DNA of 64,000 nucleotides, from positions 8,534,001-8,598,000 of the forward strand of contig NC_087119.1 in the NCBI RefSeq assembly GCF_963855985.1, given 5' to 3'. Source of the stretch: Ostrinia nubilalis. Lineage: Eukaryota; Arthropoda; Insecta; Lepidoptera; Crambidae. A program made the translations under genes and the position numbers. Positions within the stretch are counted from its first letter, which is position 1, and each line of letters starts with the position of its first letter. Positions 46,533-57,294 of the stretch are shown here, in pieces. Under the pieces are notes generated by a model. The model was not told where the DNA came from and made no database searches. It saw only the letters and a program-made list of their open reading frames with translations.

Positions 46533-47410
46533 CTGGTATTAAAACTTACATTGTGGCGGCACAAGGCTTAAAGACCTTGTAATATTTAAGATATATTAAT
46601 TTTATTTTTGGCTTCATGTTAATAGATATTGTGTTTTTTTTCTTCGAATATTAATAATAATGCATTTATTGACATACACCTGAAGGCGTTCGTGAATAAC
46701 TTGTTTAGTATAAAAATTATAGCTATATTCAAAATACAAGGCTTATGCACCCTGTACCGCACTGAAGTAGGGAAGTCTGGTGGGTATTCTAGGGATGTGA
46801 AATACAAATATCGATAGTTTAAATTAAGTTTTAGTAAAAATTTAAAAAAGTAACAAACAAAGATGTTTTAATAATTTAGTCTAAATATTTTACAAATAAG
46901 ACATACGTGCATAAATACTTAAATAAGTTATATTTAAAGAAAACATATTAGTTACAACTTCAAATGTTTGTCACGAAAAACATTATTTAAATTAGCAATA
47001 AATCGTGTAGCAAATTAAATTATAATCAATTTGCAGTTTTGATTTTGTTTGTTTCTCTTGACGCCATGTCGACATGTGCGTTTCTTACGAATGCGAGGCA
47101 ACACTGGCTGCACGAAGCTAGCGTGGGGTGCGGTACCAGGTGCGCAGGGTACAAGGTGCTTCGACCTGGTTTCGCATTGTGAAGACATTTTATTACTTCC
47201 GTGCGGTACCAGGTCTAAAAACCTGGTATTAAGATAGGTACATCATTGGATTCTATTATAAGAATACATCATAGATATATATTCATCACTTTCCTACACC
47301 GGACCCAATTGAAGTTATGCCTTTCGCACGACAAGGAAGACTATAATTTTCTTAGCCGCACGGTAAGCGAGACGTACACAAGGTCTATAGACCTGGTTTC
47401 GCACTCAACG
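46510..47410. repeat. Cluster of AGGTC/ACCTGGT palindromic repeats
   Basis: Small hairpin-forming units recur: GTACAAGGTCAGTAAACCTG near 46517, GGTACCAGGTCTAAAAACCT near 47208, AAGGTGCTTCGACCTGG near 47153 and AAGGTCTATAGACCTGG near 47379. The longer match GGTAC(A/C)AGGTC...AACCTGGTATTAA between 46.5 and 47.2 kb shows they are diverged copies of one unit. The class is not known. Confidence 0.5.
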
Positions 47411-47412
47411 TG

Positions 47413-47519
47413 TTAATAATAAAAGTTACACCAGTTACAGTTGAACTCTGGCTTAATTGTTAGTATGGAAATGTTATTTTAATCCAAATGTCATCCTAGG
47501 TGTAACTTTTTATTAATAA
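47413..47519. mobile_element. Small MITE (AAAGTTACACC ends)
   Basis: TTAATAATAAAAGTTACACC faces GGTGTAACTTTTTATTAATA over about 107 bp of non-coding sequence. Confidence 0.65.
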
Positions 47520-47721
47520 GAGGGTAAAAGTTTAACGAATATCAACTTCAATCGATTCACAGTGTTGCGAATCTGTTGGTTCAGTAGATCATGTACTTAT
47601 CTACATTAATACAAAAGGAGTTTTATTTTTTCCGCCGATATCATAGACAATCCCTCCTCCCTCAGTACATATCACCAACAAAAAAATTAGTCATTGATGC
47701 CTCCAACTGCATTTGTGAACA

Positions 47722-47847
47722 CTAAGGTTGAGTTGCACCACCTAACTTTGACCGTAACTATAAAGATAACCGGTGTTTTTGTATGGAGTTTGACAGATTT
47801 TTGACGTTTGTCAAAGTTAAAATAAGATGGTGCAACTCAGCCTTAGT
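47722..47847. mobile_element. Small MITE (CTAAGGTTGAGTTGCACCA ends)
   Basis: CTAAGGTTGAGTTGCACCA and TGGTGCAACTCAGCCTTAG are inverted ends. AACTTTGAC / GTCAAAGTT forms an inner inverted pair. This is a common lepidopteran MITE type in my recollection. Confidence 0.7.
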
Positions 47848-48658
47848 TGACTTATTTTTATTTATCTTTTAGTTCATTTTTACGCAGTTGGTTTTTCTGT
47901 TTTTTTTTTCAATAATATTTTTTAGATAAATAGATAAATTTTAATTTGCAAAACACATTGACAAACAATAAGCAAAAAGTAAGAGCTTAGTTTTTGTTTT
48001 GTTTTAGGTACTCACACAAATAATTTCGCTTATTGTTAAAAACTTAAATATTTTCTTTTTTTTTTTCTTAAAACCCTGTAACTTTGTCAAAGCTGTTTAC
48101 GTGACATTGGCGAAATCATGGTTCTCAAAACCAAGCCGTCGCCAAAATAAAAGAAGAAGAAGAAGAACAAGCACAGGAGTAGCAGAAAAAAAGTTACTGT
48201 ACAGTACAAGCAATAAAAAAGAAAATCCTGGCTCAGTGTAGACACTGCTCTAGAAAGGAGCAGGACACTGATATTTAGCTCTTGCTTGGAAAAAGAAAGA
48301 AAGAAGACGCACGAGAAATTATTAGGTAAGTACTAACGTTGTATGCTCATAACTTATATCCATTGATGCTCCTACTTTGGCTCGAGCATCGTCCGCTATT
48401 TCGCAATTCATCTGGGTGATTTTGTATCTCATCCTAGTAGAGGTTTTATTGGTATAATAACCAACAGTATTGTTCAAACCGTCTGAAAAAATGATTTACT
48501 TATCTGGTGAAACTGAAAACTTATAGATAAAGTGGGTTAATTTTATTACTTATTAAAGTGGGTTAATGAGATCATCGATTACGCTTGGCGCTAATACCTA
48601 CATACATCAAAACGTAATTACAAATACTTACTTATGCTGACAAAAAGTAAACCTACTT

Positions 48659-49743
48659 TTTAGGGTTCCGTAGCCAAATGGCAAAAAACGGAACCCTTAT
48701 AGATTCGTCATGTCTGTCTGTCTGTCCGTCCGTCCGTCCGTCCGTCTATCCGTCCGTATGTCACAGCCATTTTTTCCGAAACTATAAGAGCTATACTGTT
48801 GAAACTTGGTAAGTAGATGTATTCTGTGAACCGCATTAAGATTTTGATGCAAAAAAAAAAAAAAATATTGGGGGCTCCCCATACTTAGAAAGAAAACTCA
48901 AAATTTGTTTTTCGTCAAACATACGTGTGGGGTATCTATGGATAGGTCTTCAATTAACTTTTAAAAAAAATAAAACCGACTTCAAATGCGTGAACACAAA
49001 AAAAAACTAAAAATTAAAAATATTGCGTATAAAAAAGTTCATCCCCAATTTTCCACCCTTGGGGGTGAAATATTTTCTTCAAATTCGCATGAAACCACCC
49101 TTTTGATAATATACCTATTCAACAAAAAAATAATCAGTCAAATTGATTTATAATCGGCGGAGATATTGCGTATAAAAAAGTTCATCCCCAATTTTCCACC
49201 CTTGGGGGTTGTTTTTTCTATTATTAAATTTAAATGGGACCACCCTTGAGGTATTACCTATACGCCGAAAAAAGATTTGGTCAAATCGGTTCATAATTGG
49301 CGGAGTTATCGCGTAACAAACATAGAAAAAAAAAAAAAAAACATACGGGTCGAATTGAGAACCTCCTCCTTTTTTGAAGTCGGTTGAAAATGATATCGAG
49401 GTTTCTAAAATAATTTTTTTCTAAACCGAATAGTTTGCGTGACAGGCGCTTCCAAAGTGGAAAAAAGTGCCCCCCCCCCCCCTCTAACTTCTAAAATAAG
49501 AAAAAGAAAAATCTAAAAAAAACATATGATGTACATTACTATAAAAACTACCAACGAAAATTGTTTTGAACGAGATCTAGTAACTAGTTTTTTTTTAATA
49601 CCTCGTAAATCGTAAACCGCTTAGGTATTAACGCGTAATCTTTCATACTAATAACAAATAAAAAATAATAATTTAAATTTCATAAATCAATGGTACGGAA
49701 CCCTCGGTGCGCGAGTCCGACTCGCACTTGGCCGGTTTTTAAG
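48659..49743 (+). repeat. GGGTTCCGTA interspersed repeat with nested insertion
   Basis: Begins TAGGGTTCCGTAGCC, followed by a (TGTC/CGTC)n run at about 48710-48760, and ends GTACGGAACCCTCGGTGCGC plus ACTCGCACTTGGCCGG. A second repeat occupies about 48968-49386, bounded by AAAACCGACTTCAAA and TTTTTGAAGTCGGTT. The outer family is very common in Lepidoptera from memory; its class is uncertain. Fragments also occur near 8430. Confidence 0.65.
48968..49386. mobile_element. Nested element with AACCGACTTCAAA ends
   Basis: Inverted ends AAAACCGACTTCAAA / TTTTTGAAGTCGGTT. Inside, GCGTATAAAAAAGTTCATCC and CCAATTTTCCACCCTTGGGG occur twice, about 138 bp apart, so the element carries an internal tandem duplication. 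No ORF. Confidence 0.55.
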
Positions 49744-50332
49744 AAAAAGCTGGTTTGATTTTCGGGAAACATTTGATTATTTCTGTTCTATTGAAAAAAT
49801 AAAAACGTTTTTTCTGTGTAATTTATACTTAATTATACTGTATTTAATCTTTTATCCATCGAATGACGGAAATTACTTATATCCGATTTTCAAATCGTAA
49901 AAATATGTCTTGTCACAGAATTCGTTATTATGCCCGATGATATTCGAGATTTTTCAAATAAATAACAATCAGCACTCACATAAAGAAACTACGATAAATA
50001 TTACAGGTCGTAACATCTGGATTGCTTTCTAATAATGTTATGATTGGTTATCAAGGTGTGAAATTAAAAAATACCACTTAATTATCACTTTGTCCAACAT
50101 TAAATGTATAACCTACGAAAACCCAAACTACGTAATAGTATTATACTCGTAGTAAAGAGGCGTTTATCACCCTGTTAATTATTATGCCATGGATTCACAT
50201 GGCAAATATTATTCACCTTCGTGTCATCTAGATACTTGAGTGAGAGCAAGTCTAATGGTAGTCAGGTAGCTTTTTTTTAAATATTACCGCTTATTAAATT
50301 TATCTTTATTCACGTGCTCATACAGGGTGGAA

Positions 50333-50946
50333 ACGATAAGTGATCTCACTCGATTATTTCTAAACTATAGAAGATATCGAAAAACTGGTTACTGATCCTG
50401 AAAGTGCTTCATGAGCTCTTTCAAACGGTACCAATAACAGATTACAGAATAAACTAGAACTATCTGTAAATTCAATGTTTCCAGCTTCCATACTAAATGT
50501 AGGTATGCCAACCACACAATATTAGAAGTGTATTTTTTTTTAAATTAAATAATAAACTCAAAATCAACTCGTAAATTGCATTCATAATTAGAATTATTTA
50601 TGGAAAACACTACTTTTAGGCTTTGCTTGCTATAATATTAACAAGAGATGAGTGCCATGACTATGATAGTACCTATTAAAATAATGTATGGAAGATGGAA
50701 ATATTCAATTTTTAACTGTTACTTAATGTTGATACCGTTGGATAGAGCTCGTGAAGCACTTTTAGAATCAATAATCAGTTTTACGATATCTCGTGTTTTC
50801 GGATAGATCCAGTTTATTCTGTAACCTATTATTGGTACCGTTTGGTAAAGCTCATGAAGCACTTTCAGGATCAGTAATTGGTTTTTTGTATCTATCTTGT
50901 ATAGTTTAGAAATAATCGAGTGAGATCACTTATCGTTTCCACCCTG
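50333..50946. mobile_element. TA-targeting MITE with inverted repeats of about 140 bp
   Basis: CAGGGTGGAAACGATAAGTG at the left and its reverse complement at the right are flanked by TA (50331-50332, 50947-50948). The arms stay similar through TGATCCTGAAAGTGCTTCAT and ACGGTACCAATAA to about 140 bp. It is non-coding. The CAGGGTG start and TA duplication match the elements at 9789 and 53993. Confidence 0.75.
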
Positions 50947-50948
50947 TA

Positions 50949-53867
50949 TAAACCCAGAATCAAATCTAACTTCAGCCAAGTACAATTCTGCGAATTTCCA
51001 AATTAGGTATAGCTACCTACCTTACTCCTAATTATAAATCATCTAGGGACATGCCTTTAACCGAACATTAAATCCTTTATTAACAAAGCATAATATTATA
51101 GGTGTGGTGTGGGTAAGAAAACCTTGTCCCCTAAATTGAATTGTGAGACCAATTATGGTTAGTAGCTAGGGGTTGATTCGCTTCAAGGTAAATTGGAGGG
51201 GACGCAGTAGGGCGGAGCCTCCGCCCCTCTTAAATCCTCTCCTGTCTCTCTCTGGCACCAAGATTATTGATTCGGGACTTCCGGCATGCCTTTCAATTTG
51301 CTGACAAAAGATACATGTCAATTGTGCATGAAATTGTATTTGAAAAGCATTTTTATTTTAGCTAATATCGCATGGGTATAGTGCTTTTTGTGGACAAGTA
51401 ATTTTTTTAGAATAGAAAAACTATTGAAAATAAATTATTAGGAATTTACACAGAAACATGATTTATGCAAAAAATATAAGTAATACAATTCGAAGAGGTA
51501 TCTACCGGAACCACCGGAACATAGAGTTCTTGAATCTGAAAAAAGTAAAGCTAAGAAGTTCAGAAATCGTTGAAGTCTTAAAAAGCGTTGAAAGTTGGTA
51601 GTTTAGAGCAGAAGTTAGCTAAAATTGAAATTATAGAGTCAAGTAGATATTCAGTGGCCATACGAGTAATTTTCACATGGCTCTATGGATCCCTGAACTT
51701 ATAGTTGAACAGTGCATTATTTGCGTTTTGCAGGTGTAATATACTCGTAGTAAGTATATGACGTAGTATGGTTTGTAGAGCTACGAGTACAGGTAGCTTG
51801 GCTCTCCAGACTGAAATTCTAGGATGTACAGTGTCGCTAGTTTACCATTACTTACCCTTATGAAAATAGCTGCTGTTGGTACAACAATACCTTCATAGTT
51901 TGAGAAACATGCAAAATAACACTTCGTTATCTACCTATACGTACTCGCAGTACCTAACTTTTTTAACTGTAACGTGTAAGAAAAAATCAAATCAAATTAA
52001 AACATAATAATAAAACAAAAGAAAATTATTCAATTAATGAACCCATTCAAAGGTTGCCTATTCAAAACTTTGCAATAATAAATCCTTTGGCCGAAATAGT
52101 TAATTGACAAATTTAAATTTATGAATACGACAACGCGCATGCAAGTGCTGGGAGCGTGATAGCGAGCCCTATCTCGCTTTAGCCAGGGCCGCCACAATTT
52201 ACATTTTAATTGAGCCCTCGGGGCCTGCACGGACGATTTCCAAATGTAATAATTGTGTTCGCCGGTGACGTGACGGGCATGCCATCGCCGCCATTGTAAT
52301 GCCGCTAAAACCGTTTGAAGAGGAAAATTGAAAGTCCAACCGGAAAATTAAACAGGGGAAAATTTAGATAAAGACCCTTTATCACCGCGTGAATTTCCCA
52401 TTAAAATTTAGAGTTTTAATGAGTTTGGTATTGGAAATCTTGTTTGATCGTGTTGGTTTGTATTTCTAGTAAATGTGTGGTTGATGACCATTCAGTATAA
52501 GAATACTCGTAGATAATGTTACCTGCTTTTTTATATTTTTTATTCTCAACGAATAAATTAGAGCAGGATTTTTATGGTCTTCCTCCATTTCCTGGGTCAT
52601 AGCTCTATTAGAAAAAGCGGAACCCCACGAACTTTGAACGGATCATCACCAAAGAAAATGGCTGCTACGACAAAGCTTAGGACGATCAAGTCATTGCTGT
52701 TAGGATCTAAAAACAGGACCTTATTGCACAGAGAATAAGTCTTTGGATCGTGGAAACATTTTGGGAATCGGGAGATGATATTAACTTTGTCAATGGGTCA
52801 GAAAAAATGTTGCTGAAGAGACTAATTAATGATGTGTGACATCCAAAGCGCTACTAGCCGCCCCTCACCCGTCGTTACAATAAATTATGATCTTGCGTCG
52901 ATAATTTGTCCTATTTTTGTCACCTATCACTTAGAAAATAAGGTTCAAAGTCATAATAGCATAAGAGTCAAGATTTTTATTGCTCTACGTGTCATTTTCC
53001 TGTTTTTTATGGTTGTTCAGGAGTTCCTGTTTTAATTTTATCGTAACATTGACGCAGACTGCTTGTCGCCAACAACAATGTAGGTATGAAAAAATTTCTT
53101 GAGTGGTTCTGCTTTAAATATTACTTTCAGACTTTAAATGAAATGTAAAAAAAATAGTCGTCGCGATTATTTATTAAGTAGGTATCTACTCAATAAATAG
53201 TTCATAAGTAGGTATTTTCTTAGCGAAATATGTGATCTTGTCATTTTATCAGGCGACGATGGTCTTGGTGTCGCACTTAAAAGGCTCAACTCATCTTCTT
53301 TACATTTATTTTCAATCACACACACGACGACACATCTTGGGATATTGCCGCGACGCCTTCTAAGTAGGTATGTTGTGTAAAGATTTGGTCTATTCAATAA
53401 TTTAGTAAATTTTCCAGTAAGTGAAAGGAACAAGACCCTCGAAGATTATCAAATTAATAGTTTGTCACTGTATGATATTTTTAATAAATAAGTATCAATT
53501 AAGATCAAGAGAAAATCCAAATCATTACGAAGCTTCCACCTACCTACTCTTTTAGTGCTTGGCCACATACGAGTACCTACATAGGTAGATACTAAAACTT
53601 AAGAAATCCTATTCGAGTCTCAATTAAGTAGTGGCGCCCGCGTGTGTTTCTCAGGTTTTACAGCCTCACATCCGCGTGTGCAGCCTGGCCAAGCACTTAA
53701 GTAGTTTTATTTTGCATAGTTTGGACTGGCCAGTAAAATTTTACAAATGTGTCCTTTAAAAAAATACTATGACAAAAAATACAGACATATATAAAAATAT
53801 ATGTCTGGCTGCCTTTGCCTTAATTAAAAAAATATTTATTGCGTCGAGGTATTTTGGACGAAAAGTA
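50949..53867. other. Non-coding stretch; possible conserved regulatory block
   Basis: No exon supported. 52135-52400 is GC-rich for its surroundings and has TTTTAATTGAGCCC and CATTGTAATGCCGC blocks, a texture often seen in conserved non-coding DNA. That is only an impression without a comparison. 51170-51240 is a smaller GC-rich patch. Confidence 0.4.
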
Positions 53868-54584
53868 TCCTAACTTATAAATGCGAAAGTTTGGATGTCT
53901 GGATGGATGTTTCTTACTCTTTCACGCAAAAACTACTGAACGGATTTTGATGAAACTTTACAGTATTATTGTTTATAGTCTAGAATAACATACAGGGTGT
54001 CCCAAAAACAATGGATAACCCTGTAACCATCGATAGGCCTCGCCATGATCTCCCTAACTTCCATTTTTGACCCCAGTAAAAATATCACCGATTTCAAGAT
54101 TTTTAAGTTTTTGTGCATTTTGAGAAAATTGCCACCTGCGATTACTTTTTCTCATGCCATTTCTACAAATGAGGATACTTTTCAATCTAGTTTTTTTCCT
54201 TATCACAAGGGATAGTTGGGCTGTCAAAAGAAAAGATCAAAGTTCAACAAACTAGTTTGAAAGTATGAAAATTTCAAGAAATTCCAGAAGAGAAGGAAAA
54301 ATTAATTCATTGTCTTGCACTTTTGATCAGCCATCGTGTAAAAAAAATGTAGGAAGACCATCGTGCCCATTGCCTTGAAAACTTCCTTGGTTAATTGAGA
54401 TTCTAAAAAGGTATCACAAACCTATGTATCCTGTATTATTTTTATCTTATGGCTACTTTAATAGCAACTAGTATGAACATTGCAAAAATGAGTTTTTCTC
54501 GTAATAGTTAAACTAGGACTGCATAGTGGCATTAAATACAAATAGATAATTTTTAGCGTAGGAATTTAAATAAAGCAACATTTT

Positions 54585-54872
54585 ATCATCATCATCATCA
54601 TCATTTCAGCCGTAGGACGTCCACTGCTGAACATAGGCCTGTACCCTAATGCTTTTCATAATGACCGCTTGGTAGCGGCCTGTATACAGTACCTTCCTGC
54701 TTATCTTTATGAGGTCGTCGGTCCACTTTGTAGGTGGACGTCCTACGATGCGCTCTCCGGTACGTAGCCTCCACTTGAACCCTGCTGCCTCAGTTCTGCG
54801 AACTACTGTGCCTTGCCCTTTGCCACTTCAGCTTGCTGATCCGTCGGGCTTCCATAGCACGCTGTGCAAAAA
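54585..54872 (-). pseudogene. RTE-like retrotransposon 3' end in the left foldback arm
   Basis: On the minus strand it reads toward AGGCCTATGTTCAGCAGTGG and a (GAT)n tail. It matches the better-preserved copy at 59960-60212. It extends about 70 bp further upstream than the right-arm copy, into the loop. Confidence 0.65.
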
Positions 54873-54961
54873 ATCCACGTTTCCGAGCCGTGTATCATCT
54901 CGGGCATCTGTCTATAGGCACATTTATAAGGTGTAAAACAAAAAATAAGTAATCACAAAAA

Positions 54962-55188
54962 CGCAGAACGGACGGCCAATTGTGCAACAGGGTTCAAGTG
55001 GAGGCTACGTATTGGAAAGCGCATCGTAGGACGTCCACCTACAAAGTGGACTGACGACCTCATAAAGGTAAGCAGGAAGGTGCTGGATGCAGGCCGCTAC
55101 CAAGCGGTCATTATGAAAATCATTGGGGTACAGGCCTATGTTCAGCAGAGGACGTCCTATGGCTGAAATGATGATGTTGATGATGATA
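54962..55188 (+). pseudogene. RTE-like retrotransposon 3' end in the right foldback arm
   Basis: CGCAGAACGGACGGCC ... CTGGATGCAGGCCGCTACCA ... GCCTATGTTCAGCAGAGGAC ... (ATG)n. It is the mirror copy of 54585-54800 and broken by many changes. Confidence 0.65.
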
Positions 55189-56255
55189 AAATGTTGCTTT
55201 ATTTAAATTCCTACGCTAAAAATTATCTATTTGTATTTAATGCCACTATGCAGTCCTAGTTTAACTATTACGAGAAAAACTCTTTTTTGCAGTTTTCATA
55301 CTAGTTGCTATTAAAGTAGCCATAAGATAAAAATAATACAGGATACATAGGTTTGTGATACCTTTTTAGAATCTCAATTAACCAAGGAAGTTTTCAAGGC
55401 AATGGGCACGATGGTCTTCCTACATTTTTTTTACACGATGGCTGATCAAAAGTGCAAGACAATGAATTAATTTTTCCTTCTCTTCTGGAATTTCTTAAAA
55501 TTTTCATACTTTCAAACTAGTTTGTTGAACTTTGATCTTTTCTTTTGACAGCCCAACTATCCCTTGTGATAAGGAAAAAAACTAGATTGAAAAGTATCCT
55601 CATTTGTAGAAATGGCATGAGAAAAAGTAATCGCAGGTGGCAATTTTCTCAAAATGCACAAAAACTTAAAAATCTTGAAATCGGTGATATTTTTACTGGG
55701 GTCAAAAATGGACGTTAGGGAGATCATGGCGAGGCCTATCGATGGTTACAGGGTTATCTATTGTTTTTGGGATACCCTGTATATTATAGGTTAAAATTTA
55801 TGACGTGATGAATGTGACAAACTAAATTTCACGCGGGTTAAGCCGCGGGCAAAAGCTAGTGTTGTGTAAAATGTAGTTTCCCAAAATACCGAATACTGCC
55901 TAGCCGAGTTCGATTCGATGATTTAGGTACCTCTTTCTCGAAATTGGACCTATCTAGCTGAATCGAAAGACATGTTATGTAATGTCTCCTACCTTGGACA
56001 AACGACAATCTCGAGAATCGAGCCACATACTGTCTCATCTGTGAATCGAGCTCCCAACCGAAACTGGGTAGGGCGCAACATGGTTAAGACTCGATTATGC
56101 CATGACATGACCACAATAATGTCGGCAAACCGAAGGTGAGTGATATACTCGCCGTTGATGTTTAAGCCGAATCCTTATGCCTAAAGACGAAAATCTTCAA
56201 TCAGTAACGTGTGTCTTACTTACCAGTTACGGCTAGAAAACGTGGCCTCTCACTA

Positions 56256-56600
56256 TAAGGCCTTTTAAATAGGCTCAAAGTTGCACAGCGTGCTATCGAG
56301 AGGAGAGGAGGTCGAACCAGAAATGAGGAGATACGAACTAAAGACGCTGATATAGCCTGACGGATTAGCAAGCTAAAGTGGCAAATGCACAGTAACAAGG
56401 TAACAAGGTTCTGGAGTGGAGGCAACGTACCGGAAACCGTATGTAGTATAGGATGTCCACCCACAATGTGAACTAACGACCTCATAAAGGTTGCAGGAAG
56501 GCGCTGGATGCAGGCCGCTTTCAAACGGCCATTAGGGAAATTATTGGGGGAGGCCTATGTTCAGCAGTGGACGTCCTATGGCTGAAATGAAGATGATGGT
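56256..56600 (+). pseudogene. RTE-like retrotransposon 3' end, decayed
   Basis: The sequence begins around CAAAGTTGCACAGCGTGCTA, continues with GATTAGCAAGCTAAAGTGGC and GCGCTGGATGCAGGCCGCTT, and ends GCCTATGTTCAGCAGTGGAC plus GATGATGG. In translation it shows RISKLKW, then GRRWMQAA and [11 protein letters not shown], the C-terminus of lepidopteran RTE-like reverse transcriptases, with in-frame stops. Confidence 0.7.
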
Positions 56601-56639
56601 GACTTAATGCGTTTTGATGAGACCACAAATAAAATATAT

Positions 56640-56806
56640 TGAACTTCAAATTATCGAATACTCTAGCCTACCACCTTGCACTTGTACGTCTGCAAGCAAG
56701 ACAGAAAGCACTTGTCGTTAGTGCAGACTATGGTCTATGGTGCAGGCAGCTTTTAAAAATACAAACGTTGCTTGTGTTGATGGTCTCAACTTTATTCGCG
56801 CGACTT
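56640..56806. mobile_element. Relative of the THAP-carrying element, terminal part
   Basis: CTGCAAGCAAGACAGAAAGC and TGTTGATGGTCTCAACTTTA followed by TTCGCGCGAC match, in inverse orientation, parts of the element at 62649-63386 in IFT122 intron 10. It lies about 490 bp upstream of the IFT122 start codon. Confidence 0.5.
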
Positions 56807-57098
56807 TTAATTAAATTTAGTATCATTTTAAATCAAAAACTGAAAACTTGGCTGTATAGCCAAGTGGCTTTGCCATTTCCTGTCCATCCAAAAAAAAATG
56901 ACAAGCAGTTTGACATTGACAGTGAATGTCATCATCAAATGTCATGTTGAGCTTTTAATTTTCGCTTTTTCGGGAAGTTCAAATTTGCATTTTTAATTAA
57001 AAAATAATAATCAAATTGAAAATAAAAGGAACAAAAGATCAAAACCCTTTAAAATCATGAGATATAATATATTTGTAAACCATGTAAAATGAATTATG

Positions 57099-57294
57099 CA
57101 CGCAACCAGTTACAACCATTAAAAGTTGCTTTGTTTACATGTTTGGAAGCCCGTTAGCAACCGAGTTTATCACTGAGATGGTAGTGCTTTTCGGTGAATA
57201 TGCCATGAGAAGTATTTGTTTTAGCCCTATCTTTTTGTCTGCCATATAGTTTGTGTCTGATTTGGTAAAGAAGTGCCTATTCTAAAAGAACAAA
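57099..57294 (+). promoter_or_regulatory. Presumed IFT122 promoter region with RFX-like half sites
   Basis: Directly upstream of the IFT122 ATG. GTTGCT at 57125-57130 and AGCAAC at 57156-57161 are inverted X-box half sites, but 25 bases apart instead of 1-3, so neither forms a full RFX site. Ciliary genes are commonly under RFX control, which makes the half sites worth noting. No TATA box is evident. Confidence 0.3.

Larger units (their letters stand above)
53993..55779. mobile_element. Foldback element of 1,787 bp with RTE tails in both arms
   Basis: The ends CAGGGTGTCCCAAAAACAAT / TTGTTTTTGGGATACCCTG are flanked by TA on both sides. The two arms, about 53993-54800 and 54962-55779, are nearly perfect reverse complements over some 810 bp, with a loop of about 160 bp. 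Each arm carries the same RTE-type 3' tail, so the retroposon inserted before or during the inverted duplication. The transcript would fold into a very long hairpin. Confidence 0.85.
53868..55859 (+). mobile_element. Helitron split by a foldback element
   Basis: 5' part from TCCTAACTTATAAATGCG at 53868, preceded by A; 3' part resumes at 55782 and ends with the GCGGG...CCGCG hairpin and CTAG at 55859, followed by T. Together the parts align with the Helitron at 2946-3157. The interruption is exactly the 53993-55779 element. Confidence 0.7.

Noticed and set aside
56639..56950. 103-codon ORF upstream of IFT122
   Set aside because: Its first half is a transposon end shared with 62649-63386; no conserved protein features.
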